A DNA stretch of 64,000 bases, taken from assembly GCF_001641265.1 (NCBI RefSeq), contig NW_020167522.1, positions 1,054,001 to 1,118,000 of the forward strand, in the 5' to 3' direction. The translations under genes and the position numbers were made by a program. How positions within the stretch are numbered: position 1 is the first letter of the stretch; every line of letters starts with the position of its first letter. This DNA is from Pseudogymnoascus destructans (Eukaryota > Ascomycota > Leotiomycetes > Thelebolales > Thelebolaceae). Below, in pieces: positions 12,034-23,564 of this stretch. The notes beneath the pieces were generated by a model. That model saw only the letters and a list, made by a program, of their open reading frames with translations. It did no database searches and was not told the origin of the DNA.

Positions 12034-12976
12034 CTATTTACGAGGTAGAGGCCATTCTTCAAAGAATACAGTTAAGCTCCGACTCATCGAGCATGACATC
12101 ACACTTGTATGTTCCTCACCCTTGTACGGCTTCAACGAGACCGTATGTAGTCGAGTGCAATCTCGCAGCATCTCACAGAGGTCGAGGATATTGTCACACA
12201 TCCTCAAGTCCGCGGCGACCTGCTTTCGCCCTTCATAGTGGTCGAGTGGTTCATCGTTCCATTGAGGTGGATTTTGCTCGAACGATCCATAGAAGAGCAT
12301 CAGCGACGGTAACCGTTCATCCGAGGTGTCCTCCTTCAAGAACGCCTTTGCCTCATGTAATATGCACCGAGTATTCCACCAAATCGAGGGACTACTGGCT
12401 ATGTAACAATCGAACATCTGCGGGCATGTAAACAGAACGTGGAGGACAAATAACCCCCCATATGAATGACCATAGATAGCTTCTCTCCAGGAAGTCGTTT
12501 GTGGGAATCTCGCCTTGACTGCCGGCCGAACCTTACTATCGATGAAATCGATAAATGCATCCGCACCTCCGCACTTCGGTACAGGAGTTTGTGTAGGTGG
12601 GGTTAAGTCGAGGCTGCGACGGCGTGCGTCATATAGCTTTCCGCTCAGAGGATATCCGATGGCGACAATGATGCCTCCGCCAGCAAAGTGTGACGAGGCC
12701 GCGCGACGCCAGGCAGCTTCCGTCGCTGTCAAGAACAACGCGTTTCCGTCAACGACATATCTAGTTTCGGTCAGAGAATTATCTTGTGTAACTTTCAGCG
12801 GGCTCTTGCATGATGGGAAGCAGCTCGCTGTGAGAGGTGCGACCATGCTGCCAATGCAGTGGCCACGACACCTGGATCAGATATGTTTCACCGCGTTCAT
12901 TGTCCAGATAGAACTGCTCCGAGTTGGGAAGCGCGATTGCAGTTGTCTCGCCACCCATTTGACGGCTGAATTGCAT
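12034..12976 (-). CDS. Siderophore-esterase-like alpha/beta hydrolase (IroE/EstB type)
   Basis: Exons 12976-12844 and 12791-12034 with a 52-nt intron give 296 residues. The start chosen is the ATG of MQFSRQMGGET; the next ATG (MGGET) is also possible. The protein belongs to the esterase D/IroE superfamily (PF00756). LPNSEQFYL, GETYLIQVSWPLHW and YVVDGNALFLTATE form the N-terminal part. The nucleophile elbow is GHSYGG (Ser about 154), followed by SSPSIWW, and a late GEEHTS supplies the likely catalytic His. In Aspergillus, relatives hydrolyse triacetylfusarinine or fusarinine chelates inside the cell to free iron (family knowledge). The adjoining SIT transporter gene and the SreA-type palindrome 268 bp upstream support that role. 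No signal peptide, consistent with a cytosolic enzyme. Substrate is inferred. Confidence 0.85.
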
Positions 12977-13243
12977 ACTAGCGAAATAGCTTTTGTGAAG
13001 TCGGAGAATTGCTCTGGGTGTGGCGATGGTGAAAATGTCGCGAACGGGGAAGTTGTGTCCTGCTGTCCAGAGATTATTCCCGAGGCTGATGCTGCACTAC
13101 ATAAGTTCCCCCCTCCCCCTCGGAGAATCGGATCCGCATCCGTCAGGCCCCATTTAAGGATATGGTCGGCTTAACGTTGTCAGGTCAAGTGTGGCCGTGC
13201 CTCTTCGCGCCTTCCGATATCGCTTCTCCGCTCTAGGGGCTTG

Positions 13244-13280
13244 GCAGAATCTGATAACAGTTAAAGTTATCAGATTCTGC
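13244..13280. promoter_or_regulatory. Perfect palindrome of two SreA-type GATA sites
   Basis: GCAGAATCTGATAAC (13244-13258) and its exact reverse complement (13266-13280) are separated by 7 nt. Each arm contains ATCTGATAA (13249-13257; 13267-13275 on the other strand), which fits the ATCWGATAA consensus reported for the fungal iron repressor SreA. The site lies 268-304 bp upstream of the esterase ATG. A partial copy, ATCTGATCC, lies at 13342-13350. Confidence 0.7.
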
Positions 13281-13456
13281 GGGATTTTTATCCGAGGCCT
13301 ATTAATCACGACAGGGTAGAATTTTCATTTACCGGATTTTTATCTGATCCGCCAGTGCATGTGGAGCTTTGACAAATACTAATTCCCACCGAATGGGTCT
13401 GGTTGGTTCATTACAGCATTGGCTCATTTAAGGAATTAACCAATCACTTAAATCTT

Positions 13457-13764
13457 GAGTTGCCCACCCCATTTTACACTCCATTTTACCCCGAAATTAT
13501 GAATTTTGTAACTAAATATCTCAACAACTGTTTATTAGTAAATTATAAAAATGTATAAGTTAAGTTAATCATGAATATTCATGATTATGACTAGTTATGC
13601 TTACGTAATATTTGACTATTCGAATAGTCATGATTATTATGATTATTTGTGCTAACCCTGTATAAAAGGCTAAATATACATTTTTATAGTTTACTACAAA
13701 ATAGTTGAGGAGATATTTAGTTGCAAAATTCATGATTTTGGGTGTCAAATGGGGTGGGCAACTC
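13457..13764. mobile_element. MITE-like element with about 90-bp terminal inverted repeats
   Basis: The left end (GAGTTGCCCACCCC..., 13457 on) is matched in reverse by the right end (...GGGGTGGGCAACTC to 13764) over about 90 bp with scattered mismatches. The AT-rich centre holds smaller palindromes such as TGACTATTCGAATAGTCA and TCATGAATATTCATGA. No coding capacity. A further GTGGGCAACTCGTACGTG copy of the terminal word follows at about 13771. I could not see a clean target duplication. The element sits between the 3' end of the SIT gene and the esterase promoter. Confidence 0.75.
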
Positions 13765-13853
13765 GTTCGTGTGGGCAACTCGTACGTGAAATACGTTGCT
13801 GTATCTAATTACTGTAATATAGTCTTCCTTGGGTACAGTATATCGCAATGAAT

Positions 13854-15849
13854 TTAGAACACGTTACCCCTTGTCTGCGACATCTTCTTGACATTGATAT
13901 CTCTGATCATAGCGACCGCGATGAAGCCCAAGACCATCACGGAGCAACCAGCAGCAAGCATTCTCGTCTGCGCATATCCGTAGGCTTGTTGGATTGCAAG
14001 TCGTTCGGGGGTTCCAACCTTATAGGTGAGCTGCACAGGTAAACTCTCATATATGGTTTGCAAGTCTGGCTGGGCAGATTCTGGTAGATACCGCCCGAGG
14101 GCCTTCTTGAACGTGTTCGTCCAGATAGCTCCAGAGACGGCACTGCCTATGGCGCCACCGATGGTGCCACTCACGAAAAGAAAAGCGAGCACCGAGGCGA
14201 CGTATTGATGGTCGACGGTGGCTAGAACGGCCAGCTGGACGCAGAGAATGAAGACGGCCCCGGAGACGGAGAAGAAGATCTCGCACATGACGATGTAACC
14301 AATGTATCCGTTTGGCTGTCGGAAATGAATCATTAGGCCCAATGCGAAGACATACAGCGGGAGGCAGAACCAGAGGATCCATTTGAAGCGGCCTGTGACG
14401 CGGATGATGTAACCGGTAATAAACAGGAACACGAACGCGACAGCGCTAAAGGTGTTGGACACATATCCAGCCTCTGATATCGTTAGGTTGTTGACAACCA
14501 TCAGAAAGGACGAGAAGTAGCTGGCGTAGCAATAGTAAGATATCTGGTAAGTGGCATCCAAGAGGCATGCACCTAAGACGGTCCGGTCAAGGAGGAAACG
14601 AGACTTAAGGAATGGCGTCGGAGCCACGTAAGTCTGGTAGAGAACGAAAAGACTTAGAAGGACAATGCCTACTACTATCATAGCAATAATGTAGCCTGTC
14701 TTCCATCCGTTAGGTGCGGTAGCAGCCAGGGTAAATGGCAGCAGGAATAAAACGAGACCACCGGCAAATAAGCTGACACCCGGTACTGTCGATTCCAAAA
14801 CATGTCAGCGTTATGAATTTGTTGCAACGCAGGAATTTTTGGGCACTCACAGTCGAACTCCTTGGCGACATACCAGACCTGCTGTGGCAAAGTCCGGCCA
14901 CTCTTTTCCTGGGTGATGATGCCTTGTTTCTCGGCTTTGCGAAGATTGTGGTTTAGTACCCAGTACAACGGCAAAGCCACGCAGGGGAAAATGATTGCCC
15001 AGCATCCGATTCCCCATTGCCAGCTAACATTATTGTAGAAGCCTTCGGCAGCTTTTGACCCGGCGAACGCCGTGATCACGGCCGGGGAAGAGGTGAAGGC
15101 AAATGCCAAACCTCGATTTCTCAAGTTCGTAACATCCGTGGCAATGACATTCCAGCTGTACGAAAGGCCCCCGAAGCCGACAGAGTAGAAGACCTATTAG
15201 TCTTTGTTAGTTTCGGCACACTAAGAGGCCGGATAGGGTATGAAATTTGTCTTGCCTGAGCAGCGCAATAGGTAGGAAGATTCTTGGATGCAGCCATAAG
15301 AATTAGACCCAGAGTGCAAAAGCACAGCATGAGAAGGAAACCCTCGGCTCTACCCCAGACGTCCAACAGCTTAGCCATAGGGATATAGACTGCTGCGGTC
15401 ATCGCACTTGCAACGATTTCAATGACTGTTAAGAGCGAATGTGACTTCCAATCGCTCGTAGCAAAAGGAGTTAAGCTGCCGACAACGGTGGCTTTAAAGT
15501 TGTTGACCAGGGTGACGAGCCAGATACTATCAGCAGGAAGAATATCAGCGATGCAAATAGCAAGTTGGGGCAATGCTAGGACGTACAGTATTAGGACTCC
15601 AGCCAGCGATTTCTTCGACCAAGCCAGAGTCACGGCCTCTATTTTCTTGACGCCACTCTGCGCATCTCCACTAGGCTGTTCGTCTTTCTGGGCTTCTGAG
15701 TCGGATACCTTTTCTAGGGAGCCAGACCTAGCGTTCTGCTCGTTCGTAAGGTCGGCCAGAGTGTGTCCTTCCTCAATCGAAGAAGGATGCTTGGTGTCGT
15801 TGGGCGTGTTAACATCCATAATGCTATAAGACTCGTCCAGAACTGCCAT
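13854..15849 (-). CDS. SIT-family siderophore-iron transporter (MFS)
   Basis: Exons 15849-15256, 15193-14851 and 14785-13854 give 622 residues, the usual size of fungal SIT proteins with 14 membrane spans. The first intron (15194-15255) uses a GC donor (AG|GCAAGA); the second is 14786-14850. A hydrophilic N-terminal tail rich in Glu/Ser is followed by TM1 (LAGVLILYVLALPQLAI), the VGSLTPFATSDWKSHSLL loop and AKLLDVWGRAEGF, a family signature after TM2. YSWNVIATDVTNLRNRGLAFA follows. The second half has LLDATYQISYYCYASYFSS and YIIRVTGRFKW. The C-terminal membrane region is conserved (SGTIGGAIGSAVSGAIWT...). Such proteins import ferric siderophores by proton symport at the plasma membrane. A start at the second Met (15819) is possible. 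Substrate cannot be told from sequence. Confidence 0.9.
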
Positions 15850-16593
15850 TGGTCTCGAATAGATATAGATAGAGACGCAAGTTGTATGCAAGAGAGAGCT
15901 CTCAAATAAATATCGAGGGCGGCAAGCCAGGGTTCGGTTAGCTCCGCAGACGTCGCGTAGGACAGTCACTGGGATTACGCCCATGGAGATCTCGGGGTCG
16001 ACATGATCCCGAGACCGGATGCTAGGAAGGCGAGTAGGGGTTAAAGATAAATTGATCAGTCACGACCTAGCCCCTTTCAAGTTAATACATGCTCAGCCCA
16101 GATTTTATTTCCACCGTACGCGCCGTGGTTGGTAATATCCTTGAGGGATGTTGGCTTGGGAGGTGACTTTGGTAGGGATCGTTGAGTCCACCAACATTGG
16201 CAAGGGGCTAAGACCCAAAGGCTGCATCTAATCTGATTGATCATTTGATTAGATATGGTTGCAAGGAAAATTTGCTGCCCGAAACGCTAATCAGATCCTA
16301 AAAGCGGGCCTGGCCAGCCCCGTTACGCAACCCGGTACACCACACAAAGAGGCCCGAGATATACCTGTTGGCCAATTCAACCGAGGTTCTCCACTCGTGA
16401 CGTGTGATTTGACAGAAACGTTATGTATTGTGAGTAACTATACTCTACGAGTTTGCACTTTGTTCCCAGCCTCACTAGGATCATGTTGTTCGTCCATTCC
16501 GAGTCCATTTCGTCTCGTGTGCTTATTCCTTGCTAGGATTCGTCAAACTCTACCCGATCAATACCCGCATCATGACGGCCCAAAAGCGTCTAA
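15850..16593. other. Upstream region of the SIT gene
   Basis: About 740 bases between the SIT start and the 3' end of the GNAT gene. It holds several GATA words (AGATAA near 16045, ATCTGATTG at 16230) but no perfect ATCWGATAA. No coding region seen. Confidence 0.45.
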
Positions 16594-17250
16594 CTATACA
16601 CCCTCTTGTGCACGCATGTTCTGCACAAGTGGCTGCGTATGGTGCGGAGGCTCGCTGTGCTTGTCGCGTTGCGTCTTCCATTCGTCCTTGGTGATAACAT
16701 ATTCCACTTCACCATCCTCGATTCCAGGAGGAGGGTTATCGTACTTGGTATGGTAAGTGCGAACTTTCGTCATGCCACAAGATGCCATTGTCGCCTGAGA
16801 ACCAGCATTAACTGACATGGTGTCTCCAGCCACTTCCTTCAGGCCTAGGTCTTGGAAGGCATGCATCAACAGCTCGGATGAACCTTCCTTCGCGTACCCT
16901 TTCCTCCAAAACCTCGGCAAGAGTCTCCAGCCAAATTCCGCTCGCTCCCTGTTGTATTGTGGAGGTCCATCTTGTCCTGCATTACTTTGGGATGGCGCGA
17001 GAACCCACCAGCCAACAAAGTCGTCGCCAACGTAGCCAGCCCAGCATCCGAGCCCAGGGACAATTGTTGCCGCATTAAGCAGCCATTTATGTGTCTCAAT
17101 CGACTCGTCGAGTGTCAACGCTCTGCCGAACAGAACGTACTTCATGACATCTGGATCAAAGTCCAATTGCCTGGTGAGTTCCTCGTGCTCAGGGCCGAGG
17201 GGTCGTAGCTCGAGACGCGCAGTGCGCAGAGTCTCTTGGGGAAGGGTCAT
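16594..17250 (-). CDS. GNAT-family N-acetyltransferase (Acetyltransf_3 type)
   Basis: Single exon, 218 residues. It opens with LRTARLELRPLGPEH, the usual first strand of RimJ/RimL-like GNATs, then GCWAGYVGDDFVGWW, AEFGWRLLPRFWRKGYAKEG (the acetyl-CoA-binding region) and the VNAGSQATMASCGM helix that ends the fold. The C-terminal 30 residues are hydrophilic and poorly alignable. Acceptor is unknown. Because it lies between a SIT transporter and an ABC transporter in a siderophore-like group, acetylation of a hydroxamate siderophore or precursor is a reasonable guess, but many fungal genes of this family are stand-alone. Divergent from the ABC gene across 1.18 kb. Confidence 0.8.
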   Translation of the reverse strand: MTLPQETLRTARLELRPLGPEHEELTRQLDFDPDVMKYVLFGRALTLDESIETHKWLLNAATIVPGLGCWAGYVGDDFVGWWVLAPSQSNAGQDGPPQYNRERAEFGWRLLPRFWRKGYAKEGSSELLMHAFQDLGLKEVAGDTMSVNAGSQATMASCGMTKVRTYHTKYDNPPPGIEDGEVEYVITKDEWKTQRDKHSEPPHHTQPLVQNMRAQEGV

Positions 17251-18431
17251 GGTGTCTGATGCGATGGTTGTAGGTAAGATTTGTGCTGTCTCTGTTGCGT
17301 CTTCGTTATTCGAATATGTCCTCAGCTATCCAGTTTGCGAGCTCGCTGTACACTTCTCGACCATCTCTTATAGTTTTACGATATACCCTGCATAGACAGC
17401 ATAGGTTGACAGAGCTACGACAGATCCAGCAGTGAGCAACGTGAGATACTGTCATCTTTGCCCCGTGTTTATTTTTCCATCGTGAACCACGACAATTCCA
17501 CCCTTGATCTGCACTGTCAGCCATCTTCGGCCCATATTTTCAGGAAGGATTGGGTGTGATGTGCACATGCATGCACGTTTTGCATTCGACGTTGAGATCT
17601 ACCATGTTGTTTCCCCCTTATGGATGCGTGTTCCAAGGACGGCAAAGAGGACCAGGAATATCACAGTTCAAGGATGAGAGAGAGTACCCGCTAATGTACT
17701 AGCTGGCGAGAACCTTTGATAATCTGCTCATCTAATCTAAGTATGTAATCTATCAGGCCACCCAACATATGCAGTGTCTGACCGATCGACCGTACCATTT
17801 CCTCGCCATTCCTTAGGTCTACTCCGAAGGGATCTTGGCGGCAAGTAATAGAAAGAGGAAGAATAAGGATAAGGTAATTGACTCGTAGCCCAGTCTCCGC
17901 TATTGAGCTGTGCAGTGGCAATCCATCCTGCAACATACGGACAGCACACCCTAATGTAGCTAGCCTAACTAACGTAGCAACGATTTGCTCATCCACGTTA
18001 ATCTATCTAATCAATCTTATCTCCGAGTGGCTCTTGCCAGACACACCAACACCGAACCCCCTTTCTCTCACAAGGAACTGAGCCACGGCCACCGTGAGGG
18101 GGTTCGACGTGCCCCCAACTGAAGCACGAGTACTATTTCACCATCCGACATCGCTCCAGGACTCATCGTTAGGTCTTGGCTTACAATGGAGCTGAAATAT
18201 AAGACGCGAGGGGTTCCACTACTCCACGTGACACACCAAACCTCTACCCTCGAAGCAATTCTTAAAATGAAAATAAACTACCTCATCCTTGGAGCCTTAT
18301 AGAAAGTAACTTCTGATCGATCGTTATCATTTCTTTAACATCCATGAAATCAATTAGGTTGCCGCAGTGCACACCGGATATAACACACGTCACTTCTGGA
18401 AACACCAAGACTGAAAGAGCGTGCTGGAGCC
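17251..18431. other. Divergent promoter region, GNAT/ABC transporter
   Basis: Shared upstream region. GATA words occur (TTGATAATC near 17717, GGATAAGG near 17868, GTTATCATT near 18323), but none matches the full SreA consensus. The minus-strand frame 17691-17996 has no motif and is not called. Confidence 0.45.
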
Positions 18432-21400
18432 ATGGCGGACGCTCCATCAACGCAGAAGGCTATCGTCGCTAGCGATTCCGCAGCCGTAAGTTAATGATTC
18501 TACTCGTAGGTCGAGTGGTATTGACACAGGTATCTAGTTGACCCCTTGGTCGCGGCTTAAGAAAACGTTTGCGTACTTCGCTATTTTTGTTCAAACAGAG
18601 CCATCAAAACTTGACACCCTTCTCTTCGTTACTGGTATAATCAGCGCCATTGCTTCTGGAATTCCCTTTCCGCTACTAGGAATCATCTTTGGCCAGCTCC
18701 TCGATGACTTCAACGCCGAGAGCTGCGCTGTCGAGGCGACATCGGGCGCCGACTACCAATCCGATGTGAACTTTAAGGTTCTTTATATAATCTACCTCGC
18801 CATTGCCCAGTTCGGCTTCGTCTACATCCACCTAGTAAGCTGGTCACTGGGAGGCGCCAGGCTGGCTCAGCGTCTGCGCGAGCAGTATCTCCGAAGCTTG
18901 CTCCACAAGGAGCCGGCCTTCTTTGACGACCATCCCGGCGGTGAAGTGTCTTCGAGACTCAACGGCGACATCACCATGATCCGCATGGGTACCTCAGAGA
19001 AGGTCGGGATCTACCTCTCGAGCATATCTTTCTTCGTCACCGCGTATATCATCGCCTTCATCAAGATTCCAAAGCTCGCCGGGATCTTGGTTTCTTTGGT
19101 GCCGGCCTACTTTTCCATGTCGCTTGTAGGCGGGTATTTCATCAAGAAGTACTCTTCTCAGGTATCAGACCACTTTTCAGCAGCTTCGTCCGTAGCCTCT
19201 GAGGCTTTGTCCAATGTTGCTGTTGTGCACGCATTCAATGCAAATGAGAAGCTCGAAACAAACTTCTCATCGCACATGCGCATAGCCAGGAAGGATGGTC
19301 TTAACAAGGCCCTCGTCAGCGGCATCCAGGCCGGCTTGATCTTCTTTATCGCCTATGCCGCAGATGCGTTGGCTTTCTGGCAAGGTAGCCACATGATTGC
19401 GGATTCGGTGGCAAGTAATGGCACAGGATCGACGGTGGGATCCGTTTTCACAGTTATTTTTCTTCTGGTCAATGGTGAGTCTGCTGCGTTTCTTCACATA
19501 AAACAATTATGCTAACTGCCAACCCTCTTGGATAGCTACCCTTGTTCTCAGTCAGATGACTCCGTATCTAGCCATCTTTGCAGCAGCTTCTGCATCCTTC
19601 GCCAAACTCAAGAAAGATATGGACAGACCATCAAGGATTGATGGAACCTCAAACACTGGCGTTCGACTGGCTCCCGTTACTGTGGGCCAGTTCAAGCTGG
19701 AGAACGTCACCTTCTCCTATCCGTCCCGACCAGAGCAAAATGTCCTCCAGAACGTATCCTTGGAACTTCCAGCTGGCAAAAAGACGGCCCTGGTTGGCTT
19801 CTCTGGTAGCGGAAAGTCCACTGTAACCAGTTTGTTGCTCCGATTGTACGACCCAACAGAGGGTACGGTCCTCTTAGACGGCCACGACCTCCGCGAGCTG
19901 AATGTGCGTCAGGTTCGAAGCTTGATTGGCATTGTCCAGCAGGAATCGACATTGCTCGATCGATCAATTTTGGAGAATATCGCTCACGGCTTAGTCAACT
20001 CTGCGGTTCCCGGACATGAACATCTCCGCGATACATTGCTTGGGCCACAACTCCGCTCCCTAGCAGCCGCCATCAGGGGGGGTCGTGACGCAACAGAGGC
20101 TGCTATAGAGCAGGGCCCAATAGTGGTAGAGATTCTCGGCATGGTTCAGCACGCAGCTGGGATCGCAGATGCCGAACGATTCATTAGCGAAATGCCCGAG
20201 GGCCTGGGCACCATCGTCGGGTCTGGTGGTACACGGCTTAGCGGAGGTCAAAGGCAGCGTATTGCTATCGCTAGGAGTATGGTCAAAGATCCCCAGATCC
20301 TTATTCTTGACGAAGCCACAGCTTCGCTTGATTCGCAAAGCGAAAAGGAGATTCTCAAGGCCCTCGATCGTTGTTCCGAAGGCCGCACAGTCATCTCAGT
20401 GGCTCATCGCCTCTCCACAATCCAAAAGGCAGACAAGATTATTGTCATGAAGAATGGCTGCATCGTGGAGGTAGGCTCCCCCGCGGAACTAATGAGCAAG
20501 CAAGGTTCATACGCTAGCCTTGTCAACCTGCAAAACCTAGATACTGAATCCCCAGAGCAGCGGTCTAGTCAAGACGGGTCAATAGGTGGTGCGACTGCCG
20601 TTGAAAAAGTGGACAATGGCCTCGAGAGCACGGACAAAGAAGATGTCTCTGTCGATGTGACTAAGGCAAGTCTCGAAGTGAGAAAGCTTTCGATGTCCGA
20701 TTCTGCCGTTGAAGAAGATGAGCCACCGGTGAACCAATCTCTCGGGTACCTGATTAGCAATATGTCGCGCTATATACGCCCCAACGCTCTGATCGCAGTT
20801 GTTGCTCTTGCAGCGGCCAGCATTGTAGGCGGAGCTTACTTGGCCGATGCTGTTATCTTTGGCCACACCGTCAGTGGGTTAAGTCCATGTGGTACCCCCG
20901 ATCACATTCGATCCAGTGGTCGCCTCTACGGACTCTTGTTCTTCGTGTTGGCTATCATTGAGTTCTTCGCCAACGTTATAAGCTGGGTCGGCTTTGGCCG
21001 GGTCTCTGAAGATGCCATCTACGCCATCCGCACGTCCGTGTTCCGCGCGCTCTTCGAGCAGGATGTGCAGTGGCATCAGTCTGCGGGTCGTACGCCGTCC
21101 AGTCTGCTCGCACTCATCACCAACGACGGGAACCAGATTGCCGGCCTTAGTGGGTCCATCATCGGCACTGTCTTGTCTATATGCATTAATCTAGTCGCAG
21201 CTGTCATCATGACGCTGATAATAGCCTGGCGGATTTCTCTAGTATGTCTCGCCATTGTGCCGATTCTCCTAGGGGTTGGGCTTGCACAGCTACGCGCTCT
21301 GGCCCGATTCACAGAAAAACATGAGAAGGCCTTCAATGAGTCTGTCGGAATCAGCGTCGAAGCCGTCAACTCCATCAAAACGGTTGCCGCCCTAGCCCTT

Positions 21401-22552
21401 GAACATGAGATTCTAGATGTCTATCGCAGTACTCTGGACGGGCCGCGAAAGGAGGTAACCGCCGTCAGCTTATATACCAGTCTCTGGCTCGCTCTACAGT
21501 ACTTAGTCGGCAACCTAGCATTTGCGCTAGGATTCTGGTGGGGATCGAAGCAAGTCTTCAGTGGCAGGTACAGCCAGACGGAGTTCATTATGGTCGTATT
21601 CTCTCTACTAGTAAGCGCGCAGCTTTGGAGCCAGATGTTTGCGCTTGCTCCCGAGATTTCCAACGCTCGCGGCGCCGTTGCGCGAGTCGTCAACGTGATC
21701 GAAATGGGATCCTCAGGCTCTGATGCCCAAGGGTGGCCGGGCGACAAGAAACAAGACGTCGAAGCTATTGCAGAAACAAAGGCGGCATTGCCGCATAGAG
21801 AAGGTGGCACGGAGGTTAAGTTACAAAACGTCCATTTCGCCTACCCGGGTCGTCAGTCCGCCCCAGCTCTTTGCGGACTGAGCCTGCACATTCAGCCTGG
21901 CCAGTTCGCTGGGCTCGTGGGACCGTCTGGTGCGGGGAAATCTACGATCACATCGCTCGTGGAGCGCATGTATATCCCCAGCCATGGTGAGATCTTCATT
22001 GATGGAGTGGACATCACCAAACAAAAAGGGATATCCTTCCGGGACGACATATCCCTAGTGCCGCAAGATGGCGTGCTCTTCGACGGCTCAATACGTTTCA
22101 ACCTCTCATTAGGTGCACGTCCTGGATCCTCGGTCTCGGACGAGGACATGATCGAAGCATGCAAGCTAGCCAGCATCCATGACACGATTGACAAGCTGCC
22201 GCAGGGCTATGATACATTATGCGGCGCCAATGGGAGCCAGCTCTCGACCGGACAGAAGCATCGCCTGGCAATCGCCCGTGCACTCGTTCGCAAGCCCAGG
22301 CTACTGATCCTCGACGAGCCGACCAGCGCGCTGGACGCCGAGACCGAGAAGGTCTTACAGGAGAACTTGAGAATCGCGACACAAGGCATTACTGTTATTG
22401 TCATAGCACATCGCCTGAATACCATTCGTCACGCCGACGCCATTTTCTTGATCGAGGCTGGACAGTGTGCTGACGCGGGCACGCACAATGAGCTCTTTAA
22501 TAGGTCTGAGACGTATCGTGCAAACGTCCTTAATCAAATGATTGCTAGTTAG
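18432..22552 (+). CDS. ABC-B full transporter (MDR/P-glycoprotein type)
   Basis: Exons 18432-18485, 18538-19474 and 19536-22552 (introns 52 and 61 nt) encode 1335 residues, the normal size for TMD-NBD-TMD-NBD exporters. NBD1: Walker A GFSGSGKST (about 417), signature RLSGGQRQR (about 566), Walker B ILILDEATASLD, then the AHRLS switch. NBD2: Walker A GPSGAGKST (about 1125), Walker B LLILDEPTSALD, AHRLN. The second signature reads QLSTGQKHR, so the second Gly of LSGGQ is Thr, hinting at asymmetric ATP sites. Each half has six predicted spans. Relatives lie next to SIT and siderophore genes in Aspergillus (for example the SitT neighbourhood in A. fumigatus), so siderophore or breakdown-product export is plausible; multidrug export is the alternative. 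The first exon encodes only 18 residues, and the start is supported by in-phase splicing. Confidence 0.92.
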
Positions 22553-23564
22553 ATGGATTGGGATAAAAATGTACAAGTAATCTCGGACTATCGTTGGAAT
22601 ATCATATAGATACTAGTTTAGATTTCAATGATTTTACTACTTCCAAAGTTAATTACAACTCTCAAGTAATCGTCGTGTGCAAACGGTGCGCTTCTCTCAT
22701 ATTGGGGGAAGTAAGTGCACCATAATAGAAGTCACTATACCAGATGTTTTTCAATATAGCCCCATATATATAACCTTGTCCCACCGCCAAACTTCATTTG
22801 ATCATAAGATGGAGGATCCCACCTTCGCCGTAAACAGCTCTCCTTCAACGCAAGGCAGACACCCCCTTTCAAAGTTCACCCGCAAAAAAGGCACGTTCAT
22901 AAATGAGTAGGGTTAGGGTTATACGATGTATGCATCCACCTGCAGCTGGTCTTGGTGACATGTATTCCAATCCCTTTCAGGGGTTGGCCGGTGGCTATAT
23001 GCATATGCATAGAGCGCTGGGCGCCAGTAGTGAGTATAGCGCTGTTCGCATGGTTCCGGAGCGGGTGGTGACTGTGCTACCTTATACGGCGGCGCTGTAT
23101 AGTCGTGTATACTATAAACCGTCAATACTCCCGCCATCACTGCAGGTAGGTAAGTAAGTAGTAGTTTCACAAGAAAACGGCGACTTGGCGGGGGGGCCAG
23201 ATACGCGGGCATCATCAGTCATCACGGAAGCACCTGTAAGGGCGGCAAGACGAAAAAACACGAATACGAAAAAGCGGGCTGAATACGAATTGCATTATCA
23301 GCACTGCAAATCTATAGCTCCCACTCATAATCATATAAAAATCCAATCATGAATCGCATTCCGCCGCGTATGCGTTAAAAAGAAAACATCAAGCAAAACC
23401 AAACCAAAACCAAAAACTCAAATATCACCAATCCCCAATTCCAGCCTCTCCTAGCTGCTCGCCGTCTTTGCTCAGGCGCATGGGTTCTCCGGGGGGGAGA
23501 AAGCATGGTGAGCTGTCGTCGCTAAGGCGCATGCCCCGACAGGCCTGCTGCCCTTCCACGCTTG
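22553..23564. other. Convergent 3' intergenic region
   Basis: Lies between the 3' ends of the ABC transporter and the copper-fist gene. No open frame with recognisable features. The stretch 23390-23440 is A-rich (AACCAAAACCAAAA). Confidence 0.45.

Noticed and set aside
17691..17996. 101-codon minus-strand frame in the GNAT/ABC promoter
   Set aside because: No family signature; overlaps a likely promoter.
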